Shown here in pieces: positions 9,548 to 19,598 of a stretch of DNA of 64,000 nucleotides. Each line of letters opens with the position of its first letter. Position 1 is the stretch's first letter. This DNA is from Trebonia kvetii (GTDB lineage Bacteria; Actinomycetota; Actinomycetes; Streptosporangiales; Streptosporangiaceae), in the NCBI RefSeq assembly GCF_007827045.1, contig NZ_RPFW01000002.1, positions 1,178,001-1,242,000 of the forward strand. Reading direction: 5' to 3'. The position numbers and the translations under genes are program-made. The notes below the pieces were generated by a model. It ran no database searches. It was not told where the DNA came from and saw only the letters and a list, made by a program, of their open reading frames with translations.

Positions 9548-9952
9548 TTCAGTGACGTCTGGGTTGAACCGCATCCGTTCCGGTCGGGTGGCCCGACGCT
9601 GTGGTTCGGCGGGCAGCGGATGCACCCGGCGTTGCTGCGGCGCCTGGTCCGCTGGGGAAGCGGCTTCAACCCGCTGGGCACCCCCTCGGCCGACGACCTG
9701 GCCGCGTTGCGGGACGGGCTGATCGCGGCCGGCCGCTCCTTGGGAAGCATCGAAATGATCGGCGGAATCCGTGGGCGGTTCCCCGCGCCGGACGCCGTCG
9801 CCGACCTGGACGAGGCGCTTTCCTCGCTGCCGGGACAGCTGGCGGCCGGATTCGGGACCATCTGCTTCAAGCCGTCCATGTACATCGACGACGCCAGGGA
9901 AGTCGGGGCGCTGTGCCGCCTGCTGGTACGCCGGGTGGCGGAGATCGCGTAG
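9548..9952 (+). pseudogene. 5'-truncated LLM-class (luciferase-like) oxidoreductase fragment
   Basis: About 135 residues matching the C-terminal third of F420-dependent luciferase-like monooxygenases: DVWVEPHPFRSGGPTLWFGG, then a helical tail ending at the stop 9950-9952. The N-terminal ~150-200 residues expected for the family are absent. The open frame continues upstream only as antisense of the DinB gene. There is no start or ribosome site at the homology boundary, so this is a relic. Confidence 0.7.
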
Positions 9953-10026
9953 CCGGGAACCGTGGCAGCACTTCGCTCCGTCCTAGCTGTGATAGCGAAC
10001 CAAGGTAACGGCCAGGAGGATGTTCG

Positions 10027-10659
10027 ATGCGACGCATGCGCATGACCACGGCTGCCATCATCCTGACCGCCCTAGCCGCGGCCACCGCGGGCTGCGGCAG
10101 CTCCGCCGCGGCGGGCGCGCCGCCCACGGTGCGCCCGTCCACCACAGCCTCGGGGGCCACTGTCTCGCCCGCCGCGGTCTCGCCGGCCGCCGTCTCGCCC
10201 GCCGCCGCCTCGCCGGGCGATATCTACGCGCAAGTCCTGCGCAGGTACCTTGGCACGCCGGCGGAGAACTCCTTCCCCGGCAAGACCTTCAAGACGGTCT
10301 ACGTGCTGAACCAGGCTTATGCGGATGCGGCGGACCCCAACGGCAAGCACCGGCATGGAGAGCCTCTCGCGCCCGAGACGCAGCGCCAGGTGACTGCCGC
10401 ACTGGCCGGAATGGCGCATATCATCTTTATCGCCGACCGGGGATCCGTGATCGAGGCCAAAGGCGGCTGCGGGCAGGTTAAGAACGGCGGAATCTTGATC
10501 ACTCTCGGCCCGCCGGTCGACCACGCCAGCGAAATGCGAGTCGGCATCAACGGTTTCGTCGCATGCCTCGGTGCGACCTGGCTTACCTATGTGCTGCAGG
10601 AGCAGCCCGGCACCGGCTGGCGTGTAACAGGCACGACTGGATCGATGGCGATCTCTTAA
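10027..10659 (+). CDS. Lipoprotein with VSPAA repeats
   Basis: A 210-residue predicted lipoprotein with CAGGAGGATG 6-15 nt before ATG 10027. Signal peptide AAIILTALAAATAGC with lipobox Cys at about residue 23, then a low-complexity linker containing three VSPAA units, then a globular domain with two cysteines (KGGCGQVKNGG and FVACLGATW). Unrecognised family. It overlaps the tail of the reverse-strand membrane gene by 4 bp (tail to tail). Confidence 0.72.
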   Translation: MRRMRMTTAAIILTALAAATAGCGSSAAAGAPPTVRPSTTASGATVSPAAVSPAAVSPAAASPGDIYAQVLRRYLGTPAENSFPGKTFKTVYVLNQAYADAADPNGKHRHGEPLAPETQRQVTAALAGMAHIIFIADRGSVIEAKGGCGQVKNGGILITLGPPVDHASEMRVGINGFVACLGATWLTYVLQEQPGTGWRVTGTTGSMAIS

Positions 10660-10922
10660 GTCCTGGTCCGGCTTCCGCGCCACCATGACAGCGCCGCGAC
10701 GTTAACCAATACCAGTGCTCCAACGGGAACAAGGAACAGGGCGGCGTCGAGAACGCTGTGTTGCAGGCTCAGACGCCCTTCGTGCGCGACCACGGGAAAC
10801 CAGCTAGCTGGCACAAGCAGCAGATTAGCGAGCGCGATCCAGCCCATGGCTTGTCTCGACCGCTCCCGCCGTCCCCGGTCGCTTGGTTCGTCCTGACTTC
10901 CGGGATATCGGGGCAGGTTCAT
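10656..10922 (-). CDS. Small two-helix membrane protein
   Basis: An 88-residue protein with two hydrophobic helices (GWIALANLLLVPASWFPVV and LFLVPVGALVLVNVAALSWW) and basic ends, so integral to the cytoplasmic membrane. It follows the arsR-SRPBCC operon in the same direction with a 17-bp gap and may be its last gene. No family recognised. Confidence 0.55.
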   Translation of the reverse strand: MNLPRYPGSQDEPSDRGRRERSRQAMGWIALANLLLVPASWFPVVAHEGRLSLQHSVLDAALFLVPVGALVLVNVAALSWWRGSRTRT

Positions 10923-10940
10923 GGGTTGATATTCGCACGC

Positions 10941-11399
10941 CTAGCCCTTTTCGATCAGTCGCTTGAGCGCCGCCATGTTTTCTGGCATCTCCTTGCGGGC
11001 CTCACGGCGGACCATGAGCGGTACCAGGATCTTGCCGATGCCGTAACCGGTGAAGTCGACGCTGATGGTCAGCCGGGAGCGCGACCCGGTTACCGGCTCG
11101 ACCAGGACATCGACAGCTGCCCGGATCGGGCCGTCCGTGCCGCGCACGCCCCACGTCTTAGGCGGGTCGAAGCGTACAAGCTCCGACGTGGACGAGCGGT
11201 CCGAGCCGCCAATGCGCCGGACCATGACGCACTTCGCCCCCAAGGCCGGCGGCTGGGTGCCGTCCGCGCTGTCCATGCGCCCGCCAACCACACCCTTCTG
11301 CCACTCCCTGAACCGGGCCGGTTCGGTGGCGACGGCGAAGACCTCGGCAGCTGGCCGGTCGATTTCAGCGCTGGTGATGATCGGCGACATTTCAGTCAT
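10941..11399 (-). CDS. SRPBCC (START-like) ligand-binding protein
   Basis: A 152-residue polyketide-cyclase/SRPBCC-fold protein: N-terminal strand ITSAEIDRPAAEVFAVATEP and central VRFDPPKTWGVRGTDGP. These form a hydrophobic cavity that binds small lipophilic ligands. It overlaps the preceding SRPBCC gene by 8 bp, so the two are translationally coupled. Together with arsR upstream it forms a regulator plus stress-response type module. Confidence 0.8.
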   Translation of the reverse strand: MTEMSPIITSAEIDRPAAEVFAVATEPARFREWQKGVVGGRMDSADGTQPPALGAKCVMVRRIGGSDRSSTSELVRFDPPKTWGVRGTDGPIRAAVDVLVEPVTGSRSRLTISVDFTGYGIGKILVPLMVRREARKEMPENMAALKRLIEKG

Positions 11400-11877
11400 C
11401 CGCTTTCAGCAGTGCGGCGTAGCGGTCCAGGTACAGCGGCCAGCCTTCCGGCCCGTCCACGCCGTCAGTGACTGCCGCCCAGCCGGGGCCGTGCCGGTCG
11501 AGGTGCCGGTGCTCCAGCTCCACCCGCGTGCGGGCCGGCGACTCGGCGTAGAACCGCACCTCGACCTCGCTGGTCCGGGCCTGGTCGCTCTCGATCGTCC
11601 ACTGCGGGCTGATATCCCAGCTGAACACCACCCGGTCCGGCGGTTCATAGGCCAGAATCCGCGCCCACCGGCACTCGCGCCCGTCCGCTGCCCGGTCCAC
11701 GATGCCGCCGCCGATCCACGGCTCGAATACCGTCTCGGCAACCGGCACCCCCAGCATGCTGTGCTCGGGCGGCTTGAAGTCCCCGAACCGGTCAGTGAAC
11801 ACCCTGAAAGCACGTTCGATCGGCGCGTCCACCACGACCTGCTTGCGGACCGCCACGTCCCCCGTCTGGGCCATCAC
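11392..11877 (-). CDS. AHSA1-type SRPBCC protein
   Basis: A 161-residue AHSA1/SRPBCC protein (VAVRKQVVVDAPIERAFRVF at the N-terminus; RTRVELEHRHLDRHGPGW in the C-terminal half, the usual activator-of-Hsp90-like signature). Its ATG overlaps the arsR stop by 4 bp (ATGA), and its own end overlaps the next SRPBCC gene. ArsR-AHSA1 pairs are common in Actinobacteria. The ligand is not known. Confidence 0.85.
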   Translation of the reverse strand: MMAQTGDVAVRKQVVVDAPIERAFRVFTDRFGDFKPPEHSMLGVPVAETVFEPWIGGGIVDRAADGRECRWARILAYEPPDRVVFSWDISPQWTIESDQARTSEVEVRFYAESPARTRVELEHRHLDRHGPGWAAVTDGVDGPEGWPLYLDRYAALLKADD

Positions 11878-12203
11878 GTCTCCTTATCCGGCTTATCCGG
11901 CGCTCCCACGGCATCGGCGTACCCGGCCAGCGCCCGCTGCCAGTAGGTGTCAAGTTGATCCCGCAGCGCGGCCAACGCGACGGGGTTGAGTCGATAGATC
12001 CGCCGCGTCCCGGCCGCAACGTCCTCTACGAGGCCGGCGTCCTTGAGAATTTTCAGATGCTGGGACACCGCCGACCGGCTTACCGGTAGCCCGGCCGCCA
12101 GCTCCCCGACTGCCTGGGGGCCGTCTGCCAGGCATGCCACGATCGCGCGGCGCGTGCCGTCGGCCAGCGCCCCCCATTGGTCAGTTTCTCGGTTAGTACT
12201 CAC
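11874..12203 (-). CDS. ArsR-family winged-helix repressor, apparently leaderless
   Basis: A 109-residue ArsR/SmtB-type regulator. The HTH is VGELAAGLPVSRSAVSQHLK (about residues 31-50), followed by the wing GLVEDVAAGTRRIYRL. No Cys/His metal cluster is visible, so it is probably not a metal sensor. It starts at GTG 12203, which lies inside an inverted repeat and ~9 nt after a -10-like hexamer, so the mRNA probably begins at or next to the start codon. It heads the operon with two SRPBCC genes and, by position, controls it. Confidence 0.88.
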   Translation of the reverse strand: MSTNRETDQWGALADGTRRAIVACLADGPQAVGELAAGLPVSRSAVSQHLKILKDAGLVEDVAAGTRRIYRLNPVALAALRDQLDTYWQRALAGYADAVGAPDKPDKET

Positions 12204-12240
12204 TAACCGTTAGTCTTCACTAACCGAATCGGCGTGTCAA
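12191..12240 (-). promoter_or_regulatory. arsR promoter with two tandem operators
   Basis: Reverse strand: -35 TTGACA at 12240-12235, 17-bp spacer, -10-like AAGACT at 12217-12212, then 8 nt to the GTG at 12203. Two adjacent inverted repeats cover it: GGTTAGTACTCACTAACC (12191-12208, spanning the start codon) and GTTAGTCTTCACTAACC (12209-12225, covering the -10). Both read GTTAGT-N4-ACTAAC. This is a compact autorepression layout. The transcription start is inferred. Confidence 0.72.
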
Positions 12241-12344
12241 GCCTGTGACTACCAGGGCCGGGTCCCGCCGGCGGCTTTGCGGAAGCCGGCCCTCACCCGC
12301 AGCCACTAACAGGCCAGTGATCGCTGAGCTGGCGGGAACCGCCG

Positions 12345-13001
12345 TTACCCGTGCACTACGTCCGTGTGGTGGCAGAAGTGAACGCGGCCCGGGCGCAGCG
12401 CCCGCAGCCGGGTCACCGAGGCGTGCCAGGCGTCCTCGTCGGCGGCCTGGCCGGGTGGGAGCTGGCCGGGCTCGGGCCAATACTGGCGTGGCGTGTAGGC
12501 AGCGTCGCCGATCAGCAGGTCCGGCGCGCCGTCCTCGCCTGCGACCAGCACCGACTGGTGGCCGGAGGTGTGCCCGGGGGTGGCGATGACCGACAGCCCT
12601 GGCCGGATCCCGGCGTCGCCGTCCAGCAGTTCAAAGCTGGCGTTCTGGAAGTCGAACCAGTCATAGATCGTGGGCGACTCGCGCCGGCACCGGTCAAGCT
12701 CGGCCCGCTGCACGTAAAAGGCCGCGTGCTTGAACACCGCGTTCTGCCCGCAGTGGTCGAAATGCAGGTGCGTGTTGATGACCAGGTCGATGTCGCCGGG
12801 GACCAGGCCGAGGCCGGCCAGGGCGTCCGCGGCGGTGATGTTGACCACCTCCCAGTCGCGGATCACGTCCGGCGGCCCGCCGACCCCGGTGTCGACCAGG
12901 GCGGCCCCGCCCGGGTAGGTAACCACGAACCCGTGCACCGGCCACGCATCGGCGCCGCCGGGTGTCGCTCCTAGGTGCAGCCGCTTGACCTCTAGTGACA
13001 C
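12345..13001 (-). CDS. MBL-fold metallo-hydrolase (lactonase-like)
   Basis: A 218-residue metallo-beta-lactamase-fold hydrolase. The zinc motif is THLHFDHCG (HxHxDH), with later ligands in TPGHTSGHQSVL and LLIGDAAYT, and a C-terminal FCHHTD. The layout (ALVDTGVGGPP before the motif) resembles N-acyl-homoserine lactonases and other lactonases. GTG 13001 is preferred over the longer frame from 13226, because AGGAAAGGGG lies upstream and the extra 75 residues are low-complexity and overlap the neighbouring gene. Substrate not determinable. Confidence 0.85.
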   Translation of the reverse strand: MSLEVKRLHLGATPGGADAWPVHGFVVTYPGGAALVDTGVGGPPDVIRDWEVVNITAADALAGLGLVPGDIDLVINTHLHFDHCGQNAVFKHAAFYVQRAELDRCRRESPTIYDWFDFQNASFELLDGDAGIRPGLSVIATPGHTSGHQSVLVAGEDGAPDLLIGDAAYTPRQYWPEPGQLPPGQAADEDAWHASVTRLRALRPGRVHFCHHTDVVHG

Positions 13002-13092
13002 CGCTTGTTGCCCCTTTCCTCGCCTGCACGCCGGCGCTTTCGGGCAGTTCTCGGGGTTGATGTTCCCCCGATGTGCCCTGCTCGCGTCAACG

Positions 13093-13653
13093 TTAGCTTC
13101 GACTGGCCTCGGCGCTCCACACCACATCCGCGGTGCCGATCGCGTGGTTCGCGTATCGGGCAGCGACGAATAGCAGGTCTGCCAAGCGGTTGAGGTACGC
13201 GGGCACGACCGGGACGACATCCTCAACCCTGCCCAGCGAAGTCACCCGGCGTTCTGCTCGCCGGCAGACCCCTCTGGCGACATGCAACGCGGCTGCAGCG
13301 GCTGAGCCGCCGGGCAGGAGGAAGTTCCGCAGTTCCGGCAGCTCCAGCTCAAGGGTGTCAATAGCGGCTTCCACCTCCGCCACGTCGCCTTCGTCCAGCC
13401 TGGGCAGCGCGCTGCCGCTACCTGTCCGATCAGGTGCCATGAGTTCACTACCCACGATAAACAGGCGCCCCTGCGCATGGCGCAAGACGTTGTCCAGCTC
13501 GGCGGGCAGATTGAGCGCCGTCGCCGCCCCGATCGCAGCGTTCGCTTCATCCACTGCGCCGATAGCTTCCATGCGCGCATGATCCTTGCTCAGCCGCCGC
13601 CCGCCCCAGATGGTCGTCTGACCGGAGTCGCCCTTGCGTGTATAGACCTTCAT
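13093..13653 (-). CDS. PduO-type ATP:cob(I)alamin adenosyltransferase
   Basis: Transfers the adenosyl group of ATP to cob(I)alamin to make coenzyme B12. The 186 residues include the N-terminal ATP-binding signature YTRKGDSGQT and the conserved C-terminal VPAYLNRLADLLFVAARYAN. Starts at ATG 13653, with AGGGGCAAGG just upstream (the frame also opens at TTG 13668). No other cobalamin gene is adjacent. Family assignment is strong. Confidence 0.9.
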   Translation of the reverse strand: MKVYTRKGDSGQTTIWGGRRLSKDHARMEAIGAVDEANAAIGAATALNLPAELDNVLRHAQGRLFIVGSELMAPDRTGSGSALPRLDEGDVAEVEAAIDTLELELPELRNFLLPGGSAAAAALHVARGVCRRAERRVTSLGRVEDVVPVVPAYLNRLADLLFVAARYANHAIGTADVVWSAEASRS

Positions 13654-13812
13654 CCTTGCCCCTAACAAGAGCCGTAATCCCTCATGGACCCGGTGCCCAG
13701 TCTCCTCCTGAGGTTGACTTCCAGAAAGGGGCGGTGGTCCTGCTCTAGCCCGGAGTCCTGCTGCGCTAAATTCCGTTGCTGATGCGGGCGCTAGGTGGTC
13801 GAATGTGCCCTT

Positions 13813-14187
13813 ATGGCAGTCATTCGCACGTCCTCAACGACGTATGAAGCCGCCGATGGCAGTGAGCTGCCCATACTGAAACGCCGCGCCTATATCTCCT
13901 GGGATGAGATGGAATTCGGCGCGCCGGGCATCAATCCCAAACGGCCCTACGGCAACTCGGACGTTTTCGCCGATATCGCGGAGATCCTGGAGGTGCCGGA
14001 CGGGGAGTGGATGGACGCTTACGAGGAGCTGAGCCCCGATGCCGAGTGGCGGTTTCTGCGGCTGCACGTCGAGACTGCGGTCGTGCTCCAGATCGGGCTG
14101 GCTACGGGGGAGTTCCGTCCCGGACGGTACGTGCGGGGGAACGACCGGGATAGGACTTGGCAGCGTGACGAGGTGCAAAGTTTCTAG
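13813..14187 (+). CDS. Hypothetical protein next to first rnpB-like repeat
   Basis: A 124-residue acidic protein, ATG 13813 (a GTG at 13795 is also in frame). Visible features: SELPILKRRAYISWDEMEFG, PYGNSDVFADIAEIL and a Trp/Glu-rich middle; no membrane segment. It ends only 23 bp before the rnpB-like repeat at 14211, the position that integrase genes occupy before the other two copies, so it may be the last gene of a further element. No family recognised. Confidence 0.55.
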   Translation: MAVIRTSSTTYEAADGSELPILKRRAYISWDEMEFGAPGINPKRPYGNSDVFADIAEILEVPDGEWMDAYEELSPDAEWRFLRLHVETAVVLQIGLATGEFRPGRYVRGNDRDRTWQRDEVQSF

Positions 14188-14210
14188 GGTGCGTCGCGGG
14201 GACGTGTGGT

Positions 14211-14245
14211 GGGGGTCAGCCGGCCTGTAGGCCGGGTCTTGTGCC
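14211..14245. repeat. rnpB 3'-end-like direct repeat, copy 1 (candidate att site)
   Basis: Matches the last ~35 bases of rnpB (copy 3, 26005-26040) at all but about three positions; the core GCCGGCCTGTAGGCCG is identical. Direct orientation with copies 2 and 3. Interpreted as the outer attachment site of an element that used the rnpB 3' end. Confidence 0.75.
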
Positions 14246-14420
14246 GAGGTGTGCCTGACCTGTGCAGACACATTCGGAATACCCTTTAACCTGCGGCTGA
14301 GATCTCGGCAGTTCTCATTGCATCTGGACGTCTATCGCACTGGTGTGCCCCCGATGTGCCCCGGCAGGTCATGCGTCGTTCGTTGTCGTCCAGTCGTTCG
14401 GCCAGGGTCAAGATGCCGTC

Positions 14421-14760
14421 TTCACCTGGAACGCGCTGCTCACCTCGATCCTGGTCCTGCTTGCCTTCCCGGTGCTCAGCGTGGCGCTGCTGGTCTTGAT
14501 CGCCGACCGGCGACTGCAAGCCCACGTCTTCTCGGCCAACAGCGGCGGCGCCATGCTCTGGCAGCACCTGTTCTGGTTCTTCAGCCATCCCGAGGTGCAC
14601 ATCCTGGCGCTGCCGTTCTTCGGCATCGGTCCGGCAAGAAGGTCGAGGAAGACCCGTGGGGCTACTGCTCCTCGCTCGAGTGGGCGACCTCCTGCCCGCC
14701 GCCGCGGCCGCTCCGAGCGTCCGCTTTCGACCTGCACTACCGCTACATCCAACCGGACCG
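14421..14760 (+). pseudogene. ctaD: Cytochrome c oxidase subunit I (ctaD) remnant
   Basis: Two pieces of CtaD in different frames. 14421-14630 encodes [19 protein letters not shown] through [20 protein letters not shown], which contains the HPEV motif of the Cu-B site region. From about 14633, in another frame, the C-terminal region appears ([20 protein letters not shown] and SAFDLHYRY). Everything between (roughly half the protein) and the N-terminus is deleted. A relic, probably brought in or stranded by island rearrangement. Confidence 0.78.
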
Positions 14761-14868
14761 CCGGCCGGACGGTGGGAGCGGTCTGCTGGGCGGTCTCTGC
14801 GTACAAGACCTTGACGCGAGATTAACTTGGAGTGACGATCTAGTAACCAATTGTGCTCGCTGTAGCTA

Positions 14869-14885
14869 CTGAGCGCTTTCGAGAG
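14869..14885. promoter_or_regulatory. Candidate LacI-type operator before the lpqY-like operon
   Basis: GAGCGCTTTCGAG contains AGCGCT (14872-14877) and resembles the AGCGCT-centred palindromes elsewhere in the window (882-891, 45871-45884). It lies ~100 bp upstream of the solute-binding-protein start. Only one half is well conserved, so assignment is tentative. Confidence 0.35.
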
Positions 14886-14976
14886 GTTACTCTGCGCGCA
14901 AAATGGGGAGACGTCTCAGTCACCTGCTGGCTGGGACGCCGCAGGTGAACCACAACGAAGTGGGGGGTGGTCGGAC

Positions 14977-16284
14977 ATGGACGTCCACCGCGACGGACGG
15001 CTCTCATGGATGCGCGGCCGGAGCCTCCGGCGGCGCGCGGCGGTGATCTCCGCCTCCGTGCTGCTTGCCGGCGCCCTGGCAGCGTGTTCGTCGGCCTCAG
15101 CCGCGAACGCCCCGGTCAGGCTGAACTACTGGAGTTTCCCCGACAACTCCGGCGCGATCCAGCAGGCGGTCGACACCTGCGGCGCGGCGTCGGGCGGCAA
15201 GTACACGATCAGCTACAACAAGCTGCCGACGGACGCGGACAGTCAGCGCCAGCAACTGGTGCGCCGCCTGGCCGCCCACGACAGCTCGATGGACATCCTC
15301 GGGCTGGACGTGACCTGGGAAGCGGAGACCGCGCAGGCGGGCTGGATCGAGCCGTGGACGGGGGCGAACAAGGCGGCGGCCGTGAAGGACACGCTACCGA
15401 CGATGCTGCAGACGGCGACGTGGAACGGCCAGCTCTACGCGGTGCCCTACAACACCAACACCCAGCTGTTGTGGTACCGCTCCGACCTGGTGCCCACGCC
15501 GCCGACCACCTGGGCACAGATGATCGCCGATGCCACGCAACTGGCCAAGGAAGGCAAGCCGCATTACATCGAGATCCAGGGTGCCCAGTACGAGGGCGCC
15601 ACGGTGTGGTTCAATTCCCTGGTCGCCAGCGCGGGCGGCAGCATCTTGAACGCCAGCGGCACCGCGCCGTCGCTCGGCGCGCCGGCGTTGAAGGCGCTGC
15701 AGACCATGTCCACGCTCGCGAACTCGCCCGCCGTGGACCCGTCGCTGGGCGTGCAGCAGGAAGACCAGAACCGGCTGGCGATGGAGGGCGGCTCCGCCGC
15801 CTTCGAGCTGAACTACCCGTTCGTCTATCCCTCAATGCAGATGGACAACCCGCAGCTGTTCAAGCACTTCAAGTGGGCGCTGTACCCGCGGGTCTACCCG
15901 AACATGCCGTCGCACGTAACGATCGGCGGCATCGACCTGGCGGTCAGCAGTTACTCCACCCATCCCGCGCTGGCGGAGCAGGCCATCCTATGCCTGCGCG
16001 ACAGATCCAACCAGATCCTCGCCGCGGTCAAGGGCGGCCTGCCGCCGACGCTGATGTCCCTGTACAGCAACCCGTCGTTCATCAAGGCATACCCCTTCGC
16101 CGCGGCGATCAAGGCGGCGCTGCTGTCGGCGTCGGTGCGGCCGAAGACTCCCTTCTACCAGAACGTCTCGATAGTGATCTCGCACGCCGTGTCGCCGGCG
16201 AACGGCATCAATCCCACCTCCACCCTGGGGCAGATCAGAGGCGGCATCAACAACGCGCTCTCCGACAAGGGCCTGGTCCCGTGA
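14977..16284 (+). CDS. lpqY: Sugar-ABC transporter solute-binding lipoprotein, LpqY-like
   Basis: Extracellular lipoprotein that captures the sugar for the ABC importer encoded downstream. 435 residues: an arginine-rich start, signal peptide SVLLAGALAACSS with lipobox Cys, then a family-1 solute-binding fold. Segments such as LDVTWEAETAQAGWIEPW, ATWNGQLYAVPYNTNTQLLW and YRSDLVPTPPTTW match the layout of mycobacterial LpqY, the trehalose-binding protein. ATG 14977 follows GGGGGGTGG. First gene of a four-gene operon in LpqY-SugABC order. Trehalose as ligand is inferred from this resemblance. Confidence 0.82.
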   Translation: MDVHRDGRLSWMRGRSLRRRAAVISASVLLAGALAACSSASAANAPVRLNYWSFPDNSGAIQQAVDTCGAASGGKYTISYNKLPTDADSQRQQLVRRLAAHDSSMDILGLDVTWEAETAQAGWIEPWTGANKAAAVKDTLPTMLQTATWNGQLYAVPYNTNTQLLWYRSDLVPTPPTTWAQMIADATQLAKEGKPHYIEIQGAQYEGATVWFNSLVASAGGSILNASGTAPSLGAPALKALQTMSTLANSPAVDPSLGVQQEDQNRLAMEGGSAAFELNYPFVYPSMQMDNPQLFKHFKWALYPRVYPNMPSHVTIGGIDLAVSSYSTHPALAEQAILCLRDRSNQILAAVKGGLPPTLMSLYSNPSFIKAYPFAAAIKAALLSASVRPKTPFYQNVSIVISHAVSPANGINPTSTLGQIRGGINNALSDKGLVP

Positions 16285-16326
16285 GGCCTGCCCGAGCCGG
16301 ACGGCGAGCAGAAAAGAGGTGACCGC

Positions 16327-17268
16327 ATGACCACGGTTGCTCCCACGCAGGCGCCAGGCGAGCTCACCCGGGAAGAGCGCCGACGGCTGTCCGAGGCTAC
16401 CCGCGCAGAGCGGCGCTTCGGGTGGTCGCTATGCGCGCCCGCGGTGATCGTGATGGCGGCAGTCGCGTTCTATCCGATCGGCTACGCCGTCTATCTGTCC
16501 CTGCAGCGGTACGACCTGCGGTTCCCGCAGCAAACCCACTTCGTGGGCCTAGCGAACTACGGCACCGTGCTGACCAGCGGCGTCTGGTGGAATGCGTTCT
16601 TCGTCACCCTGGTCATCATGGTCGTGTCGGTCGCGGTCGAGCTCGTGCTCGGCATGGGGCTCGCCATGCTGCTGTACTACACCCCGATCTGGCGGGGACT
16701 GGTCCGCACGTGCATCCTGCTGCCGTACGGGATCGTCACCGTGGCCGCCGCGTACAGCTGGCAGTTCGCCTGGACGCCCGGCGTCGGGTACCTGGCGAAC
16801 CTGCTACCGGCAGGCAGTGCGCCGCTGACCGGCAAGTGGACGGCGATCGGCATCATCATCCTGGCCGAGATCTGGAAGACCACGCCGTTCATGACCCTGC
16901 TGCTGCTGGCCGGCCTCACGCTCGTCCCCGAGGATCTGCTGAAGGCGGCGAAGGTCGACGGGGCCAGCGCGTGGCAGCGGTTCACCCAGATCATGCTGCC
17001 GCTGATGAAGCCCGCAATCCTGGTGGCGCTGCTGTTCCGGATGCTCGACGCGTTCCGGATCTTCGACAACATCTTCATCCTCACCAAGGGAAACAACGGC
17101 ACCGGATCGGTGTCGATCCTCGGCTACGACAACCTGTTCACCGCGCTGAACCTGGGCATCGGCTCGGCGATCTCGGTGCTGATCCTGATCGCGGTGGCGA
17201 TCATTTCCGTGATCTTCATCTTGGGCTTCGGCACCGCCGCGCCCGGTACCGCATTGGAGCGACGCTGA
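16327..17268 (+). CDS. sugA: Sugar ABC transporter permease, SugA/MalF-like
   Basis: A 313-residue inner-membrane permease with six predicted helices (first one [20 protein letters not shown]). The EAA loop [18 protein letters not shown] contacts the ATPase. Pairs with the next permease as heterodimer. 42 bp after the binding protein; GAAAAGAGGTGACCGC precedes the ATG. Length and order match SugA of the trehalose importer. Confidence 0.85.
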   Translation: MTTVAPTQAPGELTREERRRLSEATRAERRFGWSLCAPAVIVMAAVAFYPIGYAVYLSLQRYDLRFPQQTHFVGLANYGTVLTSGVWWNAFFVTLVIMVVSVAVELVLGMGLAMLLYYTPIWRGLVRTCILLPYGIVTVAAAYSWQFAWTPGVGYLANLLPAGSAPLTGKWTAIGIIILAEIWKTTPFMTLLLLAGLTLVPEDLLKAAKVDGASAWQRFTQIMLPLMKPAILVALLFRMLDAFRIFDNIFILTKGNNGTGSVSILGYDNLFTALNLGIGSAISVLILIAVAIISVIFILGFGTAAPGTALERR

Positions 17269-17269
17269 C

Positions 17270-18160
17270 ATGACCGCGGTAGCAGCCCCAACCGCACGCA
17301 CGGCGCGACGCACCCGGGCGGCCACCCATCCGGCCATGCCGACCGGACGGAAGGTCACCTGGGCGACCGCCAACGTGATCACCATCGCGTGGACGCTGTT
17401 CCCGATCTGGTGGCTGATCGCCCTGTCGTTCAAGGACCCGACGACCCTGTCGGACGGGAGCTTCTGGCCGCAGAAGTGGTCCACGGCGAACTACTCGGGG
17501 ATCTTCCAAGGCTCGGCGTTCGTCCGGCCGCTGATCAACTCGATCGGGATCGGGATCATCTCGACGGTGATCTCGGTCGTGCTCGGCACGATGGCGGCCT
17601 ATGCCATCGCGCGGCTGAAATTCCCGGGTAAGGGCCTGCTCATCGGGGTGTCGCTGCTGATCGCGATGTTCCCGCTGATCTCGCTGGTCACCCCGCTGTT
17701 CAACGTCGAGCGGGTGCTCGGCCTCTTCGACACCTGGCCGGGGCTGATCATCCCGTACCTGGCGTTCTCGCTGCCGCTGACGATCTACACGCTGTCGGCG
17801 TTCTTCCGCGAGATCCCCTGGGACCTGGAGAAGGCGGCGAAGATGGACGGGGCGTCGCAACGGCAGATTTTCATGAACGTGATCGCCCCGCTGGCGCTGC
17901 CGGGCATTGCCACCACGTCGATCCTCGTGTTCATGTTCTGCTGGAACGAGTTCCTGCTCGCCATCTCGCTGACGTCGACGAACGCGGCGCGCACGGCCCC
18001 CGCCGCGATGGGTTTCTTCACCGGCGTTTCCCAGTTCACCTTCCCGATCGGCTCAATCGCGGCGGCCGCGGTCATCATCACGATCCCGATCGTCATCTTC
18101 GTCTTGATCTTCCAGCGTCGCATCGTCGCCGGCCTGACGGCCGGCGCGGTCAAGGGATGA
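17270..18160 (+). CDS. sugB: Sugar ABC transporter permease, SugB/MalG-like
   Basis: A 296-residue inner-membrane permease. Helices include [19 protein letters not shown] and a C-terminal [20 protein letters not shown] loop [18 protein letters not shown], as in MalG-type subunits. Starts at ATG 17270, one base after the SugA-like stop codon, so translation is coupled. Confidence 0.86.
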   Translation: MTAVAAPTARTARRTRAATHPAMPTGRKVTWATANVITIAWTLFPIWWLIALSFKDPTTLSDGSFWPQKWSTANYSGIFQGSAFVRPLINSIGIGIISTVISVVLGTMAAYAIARLKFPGKGLLIGVSLLIAMFPLISLVTPLFNVERVLGLFDTWPGLIIPYLAFSLPLTIYTLSAFFREIPWDLEKAAKMDGASQRQIFMNVIAPLALPGIATTSILVFMFCWNEFLLAISLTSTNAARTAPAAMGFFTGVSQFTFPIGSIAAAAVIITIPIVIFVLIFQRRIVAGLTAGAVKG

Positions 18161-18170
18161 GGAGGCAACC

Positions 18171-19349
<1,179 letters not shown>

Positions 19350-19379
19350 AGCTTTGAGCAAGCACTCGCCAAGGCATGT

Positions 19380-19397
19380 CCGAGCAGGTGCGCTCGG
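19380..19397 (+). terminator. Hairpin after the sugar importer operon
   Basis: CCGAGC (19380-19385), loop AGGTGC, GCTCGG (19392-19397), 30 bp after the ATPase stop codon. A T run is weak, as usual in high-GC genomes. A second inverted repeat TATGCGGC/GCCGCATA lies at 19445-19482. Confidence 0.45.
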
Positions 19398-19598
19398 ATC
19401 GTTGTAGTAGGCATTTTTCAGCATGCCCGCTCCCAACTGCCATTTATGCGGCACGGCTGGCTTTTTCCCATACCGCCGCATAGCTGTCGGCATAGGTTGC
19501 GACAGGGTTCCCGCCGAGAGCCGGCGAAGACGCAACGCTGGTGCGTGTGAAGCCGTCTTTGACCTTGCCCCCGTTCGCCGGACACTTCGGGTGTGGGG

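Noticed and set aside
19445..19482. TATGCGGC/GCCGCATA inverted repeat as a mobile-element end
   Set aside because: No transposase or target duplication fits; more likely a hairpin after the sugar operon.
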